Positions 35,611 to 48,279 of a DNA stretch of 64,000 bases are shown here, piece by piece (the stretch's first letter is position 1; each line of letters begins with the position of its first letter). The position numbers and the translations under genes were made by a program. The notes beneath the pieces are model-generated. The model was not told the DNA's origin, did no database searches, and saw only the letters and a list, made by a program, of their open reading frames with translations. This DNA comes from Citrus sinensis (Eukaryota; Streptophyta; Magnoliopsida; Sapindales; Rutaceae), in NCBI RefSeq assembly GCF_022201045.2, contig NC_068557.1, positions 8,680,001-8,744,000 on the forward strand, in the 5' to 3' direction.

Positions 35611-36695
35611 ATGAACGGCACCACCACCCAGGAATCAAACCCTTCTCATCACCAAACATCACTAAGCAGTACTAATCAAGAAATGCAATCTCATCAAGCT
35701 GCCGGTCCATCATCGTCATCTGGACCAGCAAGCACTGCAAGTGCTGAGAAATGGGGAACTCATGTAATGGGGACGCCTGCTGCTCCCACGTGTCATCCGG
35801 ACAACAAGAAAGCAGCCTTGTGGGGAGCTGGAGCTGCTGGTGATAATCGAGCTCAATACAACAATCATCACCACCCGTACCTCCAGTACAGTCCCGTTGA
35901 AAGGCCAAGCGGCAGCCCCATGGAATCTATTCTCAATGTCTTCAACTCTTGGAGCAACAAGGCTGAGACCTTGGCCAATAACATTTGGCACAACCGTAAG
36001 TGGTTCACACAGCTAGTGATCTGATCGCTTATGCTGTATATTGAATATTGTTTCAAAGCATAATTAATTAGATGCAATGAATATTTTGTTGAAATTAACA
36101 TGGTTAATGCTCTGACTTTGCAGTTAAAACGAACTCATCTGTGTCAGAGGCAGCATGGGGGAAGATGAATCTGACTGCCAAAGCAATAAAAGGAGGAGGG
36201 TTTGAGACTATATACAAGCAAACTTTTGCAACCCACCAGAATGAGACTTTGAAGAAGACATTTGCCTGTTACCTTTCAACATCAACAGGACCAGTGGCTG
36301 GAACTCTGTATCTCTCCAATGTTCATGTGGCTTTTTGCAGCGATCGCCCCCTGTCTTTCACTGCACCCTCTGGTCAGAAGACTTGGAGCTACTACAAGGT
36401 ATAAATTAATTACGTTATTAGGTTTTGAGTTTCCTTAATTAGAGATGTGTAATTTAAGAAATAGTTTGCTGAATACTTGACACAGGTTATGTTACCTTTG
36501 GCCATGATTGGTGCCATCAATCCAGTGATCATGAGGGAAAATTCTTCCGAGAAATACATCCAGATTGTTACAATCGATGGGCACGAGTTTTGGTTCATGG
36601 GGTTTGTTAATTATGACAAAGCAACTCGGCACCTTTCCGAAAGTATCTCAAATTTTGTAGCTACTGGCATAGCGGTTCAACCAAATGGTGCTTGA
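35611..36695 (+). CDS. GEM-like protein with GRAM domain
   Basis: Three exons join in frame: 35611-35995, 36124-36398 and 36486-36695, with GT..AG introns of 128 and 87 bp, giving 289 residues (family about 260-300). Residues 1-100 are a Ser/Thr/His-rich disordered segment. A conserved stretch around 102-150 reads SILNVFNSWSNKAETLANNIW and ends VSEAAWGKMNLTAKAIKGGG. A GRAM domain follows at about 158-240 (LKKTFACYLST, GTLYLSNVHVAFCSDRPL, SYYKVMLPL). The C-terminus has the family signature EKYIQIVTIDGHEFWFMGF. GEM-like (ABA-responsive GER/FIP1-type) proteins are membrane-associated, and the prototype GEM works in epidermal patterning. The specific role here is unknown. No defects seen. Confidence 0.94.
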
Positions 36696-37346
36696 TCTGA
36701 GAGCGGTCGTTTTTGTTAGTTGCTCTTTTTGTGAATTCCATCAGAGATTAGTTTCTGTTTCGGTTTCTCTTTTTCTGCCTTGATTATGTAAGCATGGATT
36801 TGTTGTACTGTAACCAATTCTTATCCTTGTGGTTTCATAAATACCTCGTTTGAGTTTACCTAATAAAGCCAGTGTAACGAAAAATTTTCTAGTTTAATTT
36901 GGTTATGTCATCTAACATGGGCAATGGCATTTCTATTTGTTGATTATCTGCTTGATGTTTTCGTCAAGAACCCTGCAGCTGCAATCCGAATACTTGCCTT
37001 ACGTACACCGAGCAAGTGAGCATACCATTTTTCAGATAACTGAATCATTAGTTATGAATGGTTAAAATGCTAAGCAAGCAAAGGCCAAAATTTCAAATTT
37101 CCTACTTGCAGTGATCATAAAACTAGGCAAAAGGGCTTCGAAAATTACATAGCATCTCTGGGTAATGTTATGCGATGCCAGGAATTTGTTGATTTCTCGT
37201 TTCAGTATTTGTAGCTGCATGTATACTCCCAATATTATAAATGAGTTTATTGTTATGATGCAAGAGCCATGTAATGACCAACAGAAGGCATTTTGAGTAC
37301 TTCCAAGAATACATACACGGAAAAATTCGTGAATTAAAAAAACCTA
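36696..37346. other. 3' flank of GEM-like gene and spacer to tRNA
   Basis: Contains the probable 3'-UTR with AATAAA at about 36861. No other feature supported. Confidence 0.5.
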
Positions 37347-37418
37347 CGCCGTTGCCGGGGATCGAACCCGGGTCACCCGCGTGACAGGCGGGAATACTCA
37401 CCACTATACTACAACGAC
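37347..37418 (-). tRNA. trnD-GUC: tRNA-Asp (GUC)
   Basis: The minus strand reads GTCGTTGTAGTATAGTGG (acceptor 5' strand and A box) and ends GGGTTCGATCCCCGGCAACG plus GCG (B box and T arm). It is 72 nt with no intron, and the acceptor stem closes perfectly. Anticodon GTC lies at 37383-37385 (read on minus) in the loop CTGTCAC. A run of T follows the 3' end on the minus strand (A run at 37336-37342), the normal RNA polymerase III terminator. Sequence is of nuclear-type plant tRNA-Asp. Confidence 0.96.
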
Positions 37419-39205
37419 TTGTTGCCTTTCTTTTCATATGAAATTATATTCTACCTTTCTGTATGTAATAATGCAAACAATACAATTTTTGATGCTATAC
37501 TGTATTAATTTTTTAATAATTAAAATCATATCTTATAAAAAAAATATTTAATATTATGAAAACTTAGAAAAATACTTGATATCAAAACCACTTAATTAGC
37601 TTTTTTTTATAGTATAATATGTAAAATCTATCAATATTTTGCATTATAATAAAACTATTAAATTTTATAATTGTGGACAAACATACCATCTCTTTTTTCC
37701 CACATTTCTCAAATATGTATTTCATGAAAAATAAATCTCCAAGGAAATAAAATGAATAACCTTTAATTTAACAAATATCTCAGTATAAATAAATATTTAA
37801 AAATGTGCTGTATTGAAAAACCAAAAGAAAACTCCCTACTCACTCTACTTCCTTAGAATACAACCAACCAAATAGCTATCCTCAACAGAAAATTAAATTT
37901 GCTACACTCGGACTCAGTTTACTTACACGACACATATTTTCATAGAAACAAATGAAAAATCCTTTCTTTATAAACATATTCACAGTAGACAAAGGATCCT
38001 CTTTTTCCATATCTTAAGAACTTCAAAATTCATCCATGTCTGCCAAAGTCTTGTCCTTCTCTTGGAAACATAAAACATATTAGCTTGAGTGCAAGATTAT
38101 TCCATTTCCATACCACCATAACCATCCTCTTAAAGCACATCAAATTGGTTGTCAAAAAGTACCTTGTCAAAAAGTACCTCAAAAATCACTATATAACCTA
38201 AAAATTAACAAGTAATCACATAAAATAAAAAGGTTAAGAAATGACGAATTTTACAAACATTTGATTACGATATCGAAAAGATCAGGTCTTGCATTTGCAA
38301 GTCTCATTTCAATAATCAACCACCACTAAGAACCCCACAATTCAAGCAGAACATGCAAAACAAAATGATAAAAGTGGACGGCTATACTTACCTATAAATA
38401 CAAGTAGTAGGAGATACCAAGCAAAATCCATATGGTGACAGCTTTAGGTTAAAGGCCCCTTTCAAAAAGTAAAGCAACAAAAACATTCCCCTGGTTCTTG
38501 GTTGATCAATTGGTTGGTTTATTCTTATATAGGAAAAATAGGAACTTCCATCATTTGGAGCAATTGGTTTCCCAACTTTACAAATGCTTCATTATGTCAG
38601 AAACGATTATTTCCCATATATAAAATAGCAAAAATTTTGTCGTAGTTTAAGGGATTAAATTTTTAGCTCATTGAACGAACAATTAAAACAACATTCCAAG
38701 ACTCCAACTAAAGAAATAACTACATTCCATGCTCTGGTTTCATTACCTTCAATGTCTATGATATTAAACTAAGCATTATAAAACAGAATAAAGAAAATGA
38801 TATCAGATATATTTGGGTCCAAATTCAATGTCACAACTCATTCACCTATAATTATTTTCAGATATTAATTATATCCAGTTAAGCAACTGAGATGGTAGCA
38901 CATTAATGTTTGAACTTAAGTGAACGAGTATCCATCAATTTAGTTACAGAAAAACCATCCATGGAGAGGCTAAAAGCAAGGCTCTAAGAAAGAAAGAAAA
39001 GAAATAATTTTAGTAATGCTTGAATTCATTTACTTTATCAAATAGCAGCAGCAAAAAGAACTTTAATGTTAATTATAAAAGTTATGAACAATCAAATTAA
39101 AGAGGGTGTAGTTACAAATTTAAAATAATTTTGTGGACGTATGAACAATCAAATTCTCAATGATTGTTACACAATCAAATTCTCAGTAACTTTTAATTTA
39201 TGTCG
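37419..39205. other. Gene-free AT-rich spacer
   Basis: No frame of 60 codons or more on either strand and no family similarity. Includes a short local duplication at 38151-38180 (GTCAAAAAGTACC twice). Confidence 0.5.
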
Positions 39206-39210
39206 AATTA

Positions 39211-39310
39211 TGGATGCTAGTTAGCTTAACTAGTAAAATCTCTTGTAATGATAAGAGAGAAGTGTCGCTCACATGAGTTGGAAGGGGTTTGGGTTGTTAT
39301 TAGGCAACTT
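39211..39310 (+). mobile_element. Possible SINE fragment
   Basis: Contains GCTAGTTAGCTTAACTAGTA followed by AAATCTCTT, which resembles a tRNA-like A-box region. It shares the GTAAAATCTCTT word with the candidate SINE at 61744. No clear B box or tail, so support is weak. Confidence 0.28.
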
Positions 39311-39949
39311 TTGAAATGAAAACATTCATCTGTCATATTTCGAGAAATCGTGGTGAAGCTAACTCCCGAAATGAAAAAGCTTTCAAACAAGAAGAAACAG
39401 GTGATTCTACATGCACTAAAATTACCCGCCTTTACTATTTCCTGATTTCGTAGATTTCCTTTGGTTGAGGATTATTTATCAATTACATCATGTAATTATT
39501 TGTGCTTTTTCCATCAGGTGTGGCATCCTAATAGTTTCGGATCACAGGGACAATGAATGCAGCAATAGTTACAAATTGAAGGTCTTTAATTGGGATATTC
39601 TTATTCTGAGTTGTTGATATTATTACTTGGGGCTGCTACCTTAGCTTTATAAAATAAGAGCTTGCTAGTCAGGTTTCTCATTAAAGATCATAAATTTCAT
39701 TCGGTTGTGAAAATTCATTTGATAAGACTGATTGACACTAAAAAATGTATATTTAATAATGATATAATTATCAGTTTTTTATTTATAGTGTTGATTAATG
39801 TGCTTATTATTTCAAAATTTTCTTAACACTCTTCAAATATATTTTTATGTTAATTAATTTGTAATATGTTAATTTTATTTTAATTTTATATTGTAAATAT
39901 ATTTCAAGAATAAAGAAGAGTTGGAACTACGAGCGGAAAACAAAAAAGA

Positions 39950-40780
39950 ATTGTTGGATCCATTTAAAATACATTATTAAGGAGATGTAATAAATAAATA
40001 AATAAAAAGAAAAAGTGAGCAAACATGCTCGTGATGGTCAGGTGGTCATTTTGCCACTTGACCATCACACTTCTCTATGTACATATATTATAAAAAATAA
40101 AAAAAAAATAAAAAAATAAAAAAGAGGATGCATTCTTCTCGCCTATAAAAGGTAAGAGAGCTGAAGGAGAAAGCCGGAGGGAAGGGGAGGAATTGTTTCT
40201 TTCTTTCTTCTTATATATATTTTTTTATTTTCTAGTGTAATCAATTTTCTTGTAATATATTCAAGAAATTTGTTAAATAAAATGAGTTTTTTTTTTTCAA
40301 TATGAGTGGCTAAATTTTCTGAGCTAAGATAAAAAGTAAAGCTTAAGAATTTAAATTATTGAATTAATTACTTTCCCAAGTAAGTCTTAAATTTTATTTT
40401 ATTTGTTGTATTTTTCTTCCTTACCAGTTTTTTTATGTCACTTTAATTTATAGATTTAGATCTCTTCAGATTTATATAGTATTTTGACATAATGTCGACA
40501 CTTCAATATAATTGGGACACATTAGGTACTTGGTCTATACTTATCACACTAATAGATAGTTAAGAATTAAATAGCATAATAATTAACTGGCAGAATAAAT
40601 GCAAAATACAAATATAAGTCAGTGTTATAATCATAATTTGAAATCCAAGAGTGGATCCCATAATCTTAGCATATTTTTAGATTGATTCATATTAATTTAT
40701 TTTCCCGCATTTAATTTTCATTGCTTAATAAATTAACTATTATATTTTAAATTCCATGTGGTTCGACTTCAAACTTACCA
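39950..40780 (+). repeat. Possible LTR-like fragment
   Basis: Has a TATA motif (GCCTATAAAAGG, 40141) followed by a purine-rich leader and TTCTTGTAATATATTC and TTAAATAAAA (about 40270). This U3-R-U5-like order resembles plant LTRs. No paired copy or TSD was found, so edges are arbitrary. A near-perfect inverted repeat lies at 40031-40068. Confidence 0.3.
40031..40068. repeat. 15-bp inverted repeat, hairpin-forming
   Basis: GTGATGGTCAGGTGG and CCACTTGACCATCAC, separated by 8 bases, pair with one G-U type mismatch. Confidence 0.85.
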
Positions 40781-41165
40781 GATTATACTATAACTAGACA
40801 CTTTTATACATGAAAGTTATAACACTTTTGAGTCGTGTCAAAGACTATTACCATCTATGTCAAACTTTTGATCAGATCATATAAAGTCATCTAATTATAT
40901 AAAATTTTGCTACTAAAACAGCCCCCTGACTATTGGAAAAGTCACAAAGTTGAAGAAATGAAATGGTCTACTTAGATTTAATTACTCTATTAAATAGCAA
41001 CAGCAAAAAGTAACCATGGTGATGAAAGAGCATAAATCAATTTAAGGTTGTGAAATCAACAACTCATAAATCAAATTGAAATCAAATGGACATCATAATC
41101 AACAACTCAAATCAAACCTAAGAAGATTTAAAAAATAATTTAAGATTCAGTAATCAAAACCTTGT
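40781..41165. other. Spacer without recognisable features
   Basis: AT-rich, no supported coding or RNA gene. Confidence 0.5.
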
Positions 41166-41171
41166 ACTAAC

Positions 41172-41229
41172 CTGCTACTGATGATTGAAGTAATGAAGAG
41201 CAAGCGGGGGATGGCGGAGCAGTGGCCAT
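41172..41229 (-). other. Possible orphan first exon
   Basis: A local GC-rich island on the minus strand starts at an ATG (41229) and encodes MATAPPSPACSSLLQSSVAG. It then meets a donor-like GTTAGT at 41171. The peptide looks like the start of an organelle-targeted protein. No downstream exons with similarity were found between 37450 and 41170, so this may be chance or the remnant of a lost gene. Confidence 0.25.
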
Positions 41230-42116
41230 AGTGTCACGCAACACAGTGATGGCGTCAAGCGACGATGATGCGATCGAGGGCTGGTGCTGGTCTAGGTGAA
41301 ATTTGTCGTGAAGGAATTTTGGTGTGAAAGGTTACAAAATTTTTTAATTTCTTGTTTTGGGTTTGTATTGTGAAGTGGTGTAAACCGCACCCCTCCCTCG
41401 AGTTTGGTTTACGCAGATTTCACTGCATTAATTTTTAAGTTAATGTAATGCCCATGCGTTGAATTTGGAGCCAAACATGAGTTAGTATTAAGTTAATACA
41501 AAATAGAAGTTTTATGTTATGCTATGTCGGCTGCAAAACACAACCATAGGTCATTATTTCACGGGTTGCTAACATTTGACCAACATCAAATGGTCAATCA
41601 ACTCTAGCATACCTTTTGAGTCAAACTTCAGGTTTGTGGCACTACGGTTTCTTCTAAATTCAATATCAGTCTCTACGAAGTTGAATGTTTGAGAGGTGTA
41701 CCTCCACATTTAGCAATATGCGATTTTTCTTTTTTCAAATAATGAAAATGGTTCCTATATATTCATCTCTCGAGTTTAGCTACAGTTCCCTGCTTTTTGT
41801 CCATATTCGGTCTAGTCGTTAGATTTTCATTACTTTAATCCAATGGTTGTGGTTGTATAATGGAATAATGATGTGTAGTCAAGCTACCATGAAAACCAGT
41901 AGCAGCAAATTGGTTATGGGGTTCTGCAAAACTTTTCTATTATTGGAAAATTCGTCAGCCGTTGGCGACTAATCAGAAGTAGCTCTAATTGCTTAAGTCT
42001 GGAGCACAATAACTCAAGCAACAACAACTTGTGAATTCGGATTCATGACATTCATTTATTCAAGCCACTTAATATTTAATCGTTCAACATCGATTTTAAT
42101 TATGCAATAGGTAGTA
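41230..42116. other. Spacer upstream of the gypsy element
   Basis: Ends with the TSD copy ATACC (42117-42121). No coding or RNA gene recognised. Confidence 0.5.
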
Positions 42117-42121
42117 ATACC

Positions 42122-42692
42122 TGATGCCGAAGAAAAAATGAAGCATGAAATCCATAAAGCAGTATGTAGCACAAGTATAGAAAAAGTAAAAAATAGAAAA
42201 AGACAAAAGAACCAAGAACCAGGAACTAGAAACCAGGGACTAGGAACCAGGAACTAGGAACCAAGAATCAGGAACCAGGAACAAGTCAAAAGTAAATAGG
42301 AAACCAACAAATAAAAGAAAGCTGTAATAAAACTCTAATTAGTCTAGAAGCTTTGGAACGTTTTTTGAGAAAGAGACAAAAATAAGGCTTTAAATAAAAT
42401 TCTAACTATGCGGGGGAAGTCAAGGAAAATTAGGAATTAGTAAGACCTAGGACACTAAAAATTTGTATTATAAATAGAGAATCCCAAAGGAGTAAAGGGG
42501 GGAAGAAAAATTTCTTGGCAAGAGAGTAGCAAGAAAAAAAAAATCCATTGTAATCATTATTTCATAGTGAATTTGTTCTCTCGACTTCGTGGACGTAGGC
42601 TAAGCGTTAAACCACGTAAATCTGTGGCGTTTTTGTTCTTTATATCATTCCCTTTATTCAATTCTTTGGTTGACCAAAAATTAGCGTCAACA
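42122..42692 (+). repeat. 5' LTR of the gypsy element, 571 bp
   Basis: TGATGCC...GTCAACA. It contains a TATA-like ATTATAAATAGAG (about 42468) in the promoter position. It is 56 bp longer than its partner because of an expanded block of 6-8 bp AGGAACCA/AGGAACTA units at 42210-42285. Confidence 0.95.
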
Positions 42693-42753
42693 AATTGGCA
42701 CCATCCGTAGGGAAAGATATAATTAAATATAAAAAATCTTTTAACTCAACATC

Positions 42754-44297
42754 ATGAGCCAGCGAAGCCACCGCAGTCATCACAATTTACCGCGAGTCCC
42801 CAGCTCCCCAAGGAGGCAGCATAGCAACATAGGCCCACTCCAACACTTGCCCAAACAAGTGGTTGATTTGACACAAAACATGAATTTGGTGCTCCAGTAC
42901 ATAGAGGGTCAAAGGAATCGAGGGTCTGCCCGACCAATAGAGGAGCAATGGCAGCATCACCATCAGCATGATCGTGAAAATGAAAGATCACAAGATGGCT
43001 AACGAGTCAGGAGCCATGCCAGTCACGCTAATTATGAAGAACTCGATCTACGACAAGCGTTGAACTCTAAAGATCTACGGGAGAAACTAAATGAAAAACG
43101 CCAGTCAAAAATCCAATCCAGAGGGTGTGAACTTGTTGAGTCTAGTGCTGACTCGGCAAGTTTGGAAGCGAAATTGAGAAAGCTCAAGAAAAGAATAGAT
43201 GATATTGAGAAAACTCTGGTTGGACCATATATGGAGGAGACAGATCCTCATTTCACTAAGGATATATTGGATGCACCTCTCCCTTCAAAATTCAAGATGC
43301 CCCAAATAAAATTATACGGAGGAGAAGGAGACCTGATAGAACATCTAGAAACTTATAGATCTTGAATGGAGCTGCAAGGAGCGTCTGGAGCAGCCATGTG
43401 TACAGATTGCTCGCTAACACTCACAGGAGCAGTGTGAAGGTGGTATAGAAAGCTAAGACCAGGATCGATTTCCTCATTTGCCCAGTTAAGTCAAATATTT
43501 ATTAGCCAATTTGTTGGAGATAGAGGCCATCAGCTTCCACCGACTCATCTTTTGTTGGTTAAACAAGGGAAGGATGAGTCGCTGAAAGATTATATTACCT
43601 GCTTCAACAAAGAAGCTGTAAGGGTAGAAAACTATACCGATGTAGTGGCCTTACTGCCATTATAGTAGGATTGCAACCAAGAAAGTTCCATTACTCGCTA
43701 GCAAAAAATCCACCAAGAACTTTCACAAAGCTACTATCAAGAGCCCAAAAGTATTTAAATGCGGACGAATTGAGCAATGTGAAAAGGTGGGCTGATTCAG
43801 ATTCACAAAGAGTGGGAGAAAAGAGGAAGAGAAATGAGGAACAAACTGAGAACAAAGAGAAAATGAGTAGGCCAAAAAACAAAGGTCCAAGAATTCTGCA
43901 GAGCAGGTTTCCAGGCTACACACCACTTGTTCTACCCAGAGAACAAGTACTGATGCAAATTAGAAACCAAGATTTATTGCGAAAGCCAAAAGATATTAAG
44001 GCAGCACCCAATTGGAGAGATATGAGTAAATATTACTGATACCACCGAGATCATGGCCACAACATAGAAGATTGTTTTGATCTAAAGGAAGAAATAGAGT
44101 CCTTGATCCAAAGAGGATATTTTAAAAGATTTGTAAGGAAAGATGGTGGAAGAATAGAGGAGTCGTGTCATGTTCCACAGAAAATAACATCAACTGCAGT
44201 AGCTATACGAGCAAAAGGCCAAGGCATTACGGGTGGCACACCTATAAGGACTATATTTGGTGGACCCGCAGGTGGACGAGATTCTAATAGGGCTTGA
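42754..44297 (+). pseudogene. gypsy gag, interrupted
   Basis: The reading starts at 42754 and shows a conserved retrotransposon gag core (LPSKFKMPQIKLYGGEGD near 43290, then WYRKL and the IFISQFVGDR segment near 43490-43520). This core is split by stops at about 43363, 43436 and 43662 and by a frame change near 43660. A Lys/Arg-rich tail follows. The nucleocapsid motif [12 protein letters not shown] at about 44040-44075 has lost its first Cys to a stop codon. Not functional. Confidence 0.88.
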
Positions 44298-44348
44298 AAA
44301 GCTCACACTAGAGAGGCCGAAAACACAACAGAAGTTTTCCTTGTAGAT

Positions 44349-47300
44349 TTGGCCAGTAGACCTAACAAAGAAGCCAAAATAAGACATAATACCATCACAT
44401 TTGCAGACGAAGAAGCAAGAGAAATACATCAGCCCCATGATGATGCCCTGGTCATCTTCATAATCTTGGCAAATATGAAGGTCTATAGAGTTTTGATCGA
44501 CAATGGACGTTCGGTAAATATTTTGTATGCAGCAGCATTTAACAAAATAGAGAATGGAAGCGAGAAATTAAAACCAGTACGCACACCTTTTATAGATTTT
44601 GAAAGAGAATGTTTGATCCCTTTGGGTAGCATAAAGTTACTAGTGACAATTGGAGAACCACCTCACCAAGCTACTAAAATGATAAATTTTTTAGTAGTGG
44701 AACATCCGTCGGTTTATAATGTCATTTTAGGAAGACCTTCTTTAAATATGTTCCAAGTAGTAACTTCAACTTATCATTTGATGATGAAGTTTCCAACAGA
44801 AGGAGGAGTTGGAGTCTTAAGAGCTGATCAAGAGGAGTCCAGAAGATGCTATGCTACAGCTTTGAGAGGCAAGATTACGCTTGACCCAAGAGAAGAAAAA
44901 GGTGAGCAAAGGGGTTCTCCAGTAGAAGAATTGGACATAGTTCAGTTGCAACAAGGAGATGAAAGTAAGTGCACCTGAGTTAACCAGTCGTTGACTCCAT
45001 AGCTACGTGCACAAATTGAAAATTTCCTTAGGGCTAATTCTGGCGTATTCGCATCATCCCATGAAGACATGTCTGGAATAAATCCTGAAGTAATAACCCA
45101 TCGATTGAATGTTAATCCAGGCTTTAAATCAGTATGACAAAAAAAGAGGTCCTTTAATCCAGAAATGTATGAAGCAATTGTTGAGGTAGTTGATAAACTG
45201 CTAAAAGCGGGATTTATTAGAGAAGTGCATTACCCTGCTTGGTTAGTCAACATAGTAATGGTTAAAAAACCAAATGGAAAGTGGAGAATCTGCATAGATT
45301 TTACTGACTTGAACAAAGAATGTCCCAAGGATAGCTTTCCTTTACCAAGAATTGACCAGCTAGTTGATGCAATCGCCGGACATGAATTACTCACATTTAT
45401 GAATGTTAATCCAGGCTTCAAACCAGTATGACAAAAAAAGAGGTCCTTTAATCCAGAAAGGTATGAAGCAATTGCTGAGGAAGTTGATAAACTGCTAAAA
45501 ACGGGATTTATTAGAGAAGTGCATTACCCTGCTTGGTTAGTCAACGTAGTAATGATTAAAAAACCAAATGGAAAGTGGAGAATCTGCATAGATTTTACTA
45601 ACTTGAACAAAGGATGCCCCAAGGATAGCTTTCATTTACCCAGAATTGACCAGCTAGTTGATGCAACCGCCGGGCATGAATTACTCACATTTATGGATGC
45701 GTACTCAGGTTACAACCAAATTCAAATGCATCATTCAGACAAGAAAAACAACATTCATCACAAATAAATGCTTATATTGTTATAATGTAATGCCTTTTGG
45801 GTTGAAAAATACTGGAGCAACTTATCAAAGGTTGGTCAACAAGATATTTCCGCGACAAATTAGAAGGAATATGGAGGTTTATGTAGATGACATGCTTGTT
45901 AAAAGTAGAAAAATGGAAGACCACGTTGCAGACCTAAAGGAAACTTTCAAAATACTGAAACAATTTAGTATGAAACTTAATCCAAGTAAATATGCTTTTG
46001 GAGTCTCCTCTGAAAAATTCTTAGGATTTATAGTCAGTCAACGAGGAATAGAAGCTAATTCAGAAAAAATTCAGGCTCTCTTAGATATGGAGTCACCAAA
46101 CACGATAAAAGAGGTCCAAAGACTAACAGGGAGGGTTGCTGCCTTGAATCGATTCATTTCGCGAGCAACAAATAAATGCTTGCCATTATTTAAAACTCTC
46201 AGTGGAGGAAAGAATTTAGTATGGATAGATGAATGCAAGAAAGCATTCCAGGAACTGAAAAAGTACATGGGAAGCCCACCAATTCTTTCCAAACCAGTAC
46301 CAGGGGAAAACTTGTACATTTACTTACTAGTGTCGGACTCAGTGGTGAGCTTAATATTAATAAGAGAGGAGGATAGAGTGCAAAAACCTATCTACTACAT
46401 GAGCCATGCATTATTAGACGCTGAAACGAGATATTCGATGATTGAAAAAATGGCCCTGGCATTGATGGTCTTTGCTAAGAAATTAAGACCCTATTTTCAA
46501 GTCCACACGATAATAGTACTGACAAATCAACCCCTTAGACAGGTCATGCAAAAACTAGAAGCGTCTGGAAGATTAGTCTAATGGGCAGTAGAACTGGGAG
46601 AGCACGATATTCAGTATCAGCCTAGAACAACAATCAAAGGACAAGCTGTTGCCGATTTTGTGGTAGAATTTACCAGTATCAGCTCAGAAAGGAAAGAATT
46701 AACTATGGAGCTTTGCAAACCTGGAAGTTATATGTGGATGATTCATCAAATCGACAAGGAAGTGGGGCATGACTAATTCTAGTGACTCCAGAAAATATTG
46801 AACTGAGTTCTGCCCTTTGATTTGGATTCCAGGCCTCCAACAATGAAGCAGAATATGAAGCACTACTCGCTGGACTTAGATGGGCAAAAGAAATGGGGAC
46901 AAAAACGTTGGAAATATATAGTGATTCACAATTGATTGTGAACCAAGTCAAGTCAGAATACTAGGCAAAAGAAGATAAAATGATGGAATATCTTGGGAAA
47001 GTTAAGGGATTGCGACAGTTTTGTGAAATACACCAACAACAAAAATTTCAAAGGAAGAAAATGGTAAAGCAGATGCTCTTGCTAGGTTAGTCTCAATTAC
47101 TGACACAAGCCTAACCAGACTTATTCTTATGGAATTTTTACCAAGCCCAAGTATTAATGAAAGGAAAAGTGTTAAAGTCAGTCTCATTGTCACAAATTGG
47201 AGTTGGATGGATCCCATCATCGATTATCTAAAAAATAAAAGGTTACTAGACAGCAAACAAGAAGCAAGAAGGATAAGACCGAGGTCAGCACGGTACGTGA

Positions 47301-48190
47301 TTCTAAAGGATGTATTATACAAAAGGGGATACTCATTGCCCTACCTTCGATGCCTGGATCCTGAAGAGACAAGTTATGTGATGAGAGAAATCCATGAGGG
47401 AATCTGCGGCAACCATTCTGGTGCTAGGTCCTTAGCTCTAAAAGTAGTTCGCCAAGGATACTTTTGGCCCACGATAAAAGAAGAAACATACAAGTTTGTC
47501 CAGCAGTGTGACAAATGTCAGAGATATTCCAATATCCCTCGCTAGCCTCCAGAACAACTCACCCCAATCACCAGCCCCTGGCTGTTTGCTCAGTGGGGCA
47601 TAGACATCATTGGTCCAATGCCAACATACAAGGGACAAACCAAGGTTGTCGTAGTGGCAGTGGACTATTTTACTAAATGGGCCGAAGCAAAACTTTTGGC
47701 GCAAATTACAGAACAAAAGACAACGGCTTTTGTATGGAAATATATTATATGTAGATTCAGAATCCCTCAAGCTACTGTAATAGATAATGGAAAGCAATTT
47801 GACAATCCTCGTTTTAGGGGATTATGTTAGAGTGTTGGAATCAAGAATTTCTTTTCTTCACCATCCCACCCTCAAGCTAACGGGCAAGTGGAGGCTATTA
47901 ATAAAATAATAAAGCACCACCTAAAGACCAAGTTAGAAAAGCACAAGGGAGCTTGGGCAGATTAGCTCCCATTCGTATTGTGGTCATATAGGAGAACGCA
48001 TACTACAACAACTAGAGAAACACCATATTCCTTAGCGTTTGGTACGGAGGCAGTGATTCCAGTTGAAATAGGGATGCCATCATATAGAGTACAACATTTT
48101 CAGCCAGAGCAAAATGAGGAGCAGCTGAGATTCAGTCTTGACTTATTGGAAGAAAAAAGAGAACAAGCCCGACTTAGAACAAGCAAAAGG
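44349..48190 (+). pseudogene. gypsy pol (protease, RT, two RNase H, integrase), interrupted
   Basis: Protease near 44465-44540 has VLIDNGRSVNILY, with Asn in the usual Ser/Thr position of the D-S/T-G triad. The reverse transcriptase finger/palm region 45107-45400 is repeated in frame at 45401-45694. The YVDDML catalytic box follows near 45880. RNase H ends near 46580 at a stop. The second RNase H lies at about 46720-46960 with three stops. Integrase has a zinc-binding region (HEGICGNHSGAR ... QCDKCQRY, 47390-47525), the core WGIDIIGPMP near 47600, and DNGKQF near 47790. A stop at 47828 and others follow. Order and motifs are clear, but the frame is broken many times. Confidence 0.9.
45107..45694 (+). 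repeat. 294-bp in-frame tandem duplication inside reverse transcriptase
   Basis: Copies 45107-45400 and 45401-45694 are about 95% identical, each starting GAATGTTAATCCAGGCTT or its drifted form. Each includes REVHYPAWLVN and KPNGKWRICIDFT. The period of 98 codons keeps the frame. Confidence 0.93.
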
Positions 48191-48213
48191 TAGCTCGATA
48201 TTTTAATTGAAAA

Positions 48214-48279
48214 GTAAATTCAAGAAGCTTCCGGGTTGGGGACTTAGTAAATTCAAGAAGCTTCCGGGTTGGGGACTTA
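48214..48279 (+). repeat. 33-bp tandem duplication near the gypsy integrase C-terminus
   Basis: GTAAATTCAAGAAGCTTCCG followed by GGTTGGGGACTTA occurs twice back to back with no differences. Confidence 0.95.

Noticed and set aside
37168-37437. Minus-strand 89-codon frame
   Set aside because: It is a translation through the tRNA-Asp gene.
42754-42991. Minus-strand frames opposite gypsy gag
   Set aside because: Shadows of the gag coding strand.
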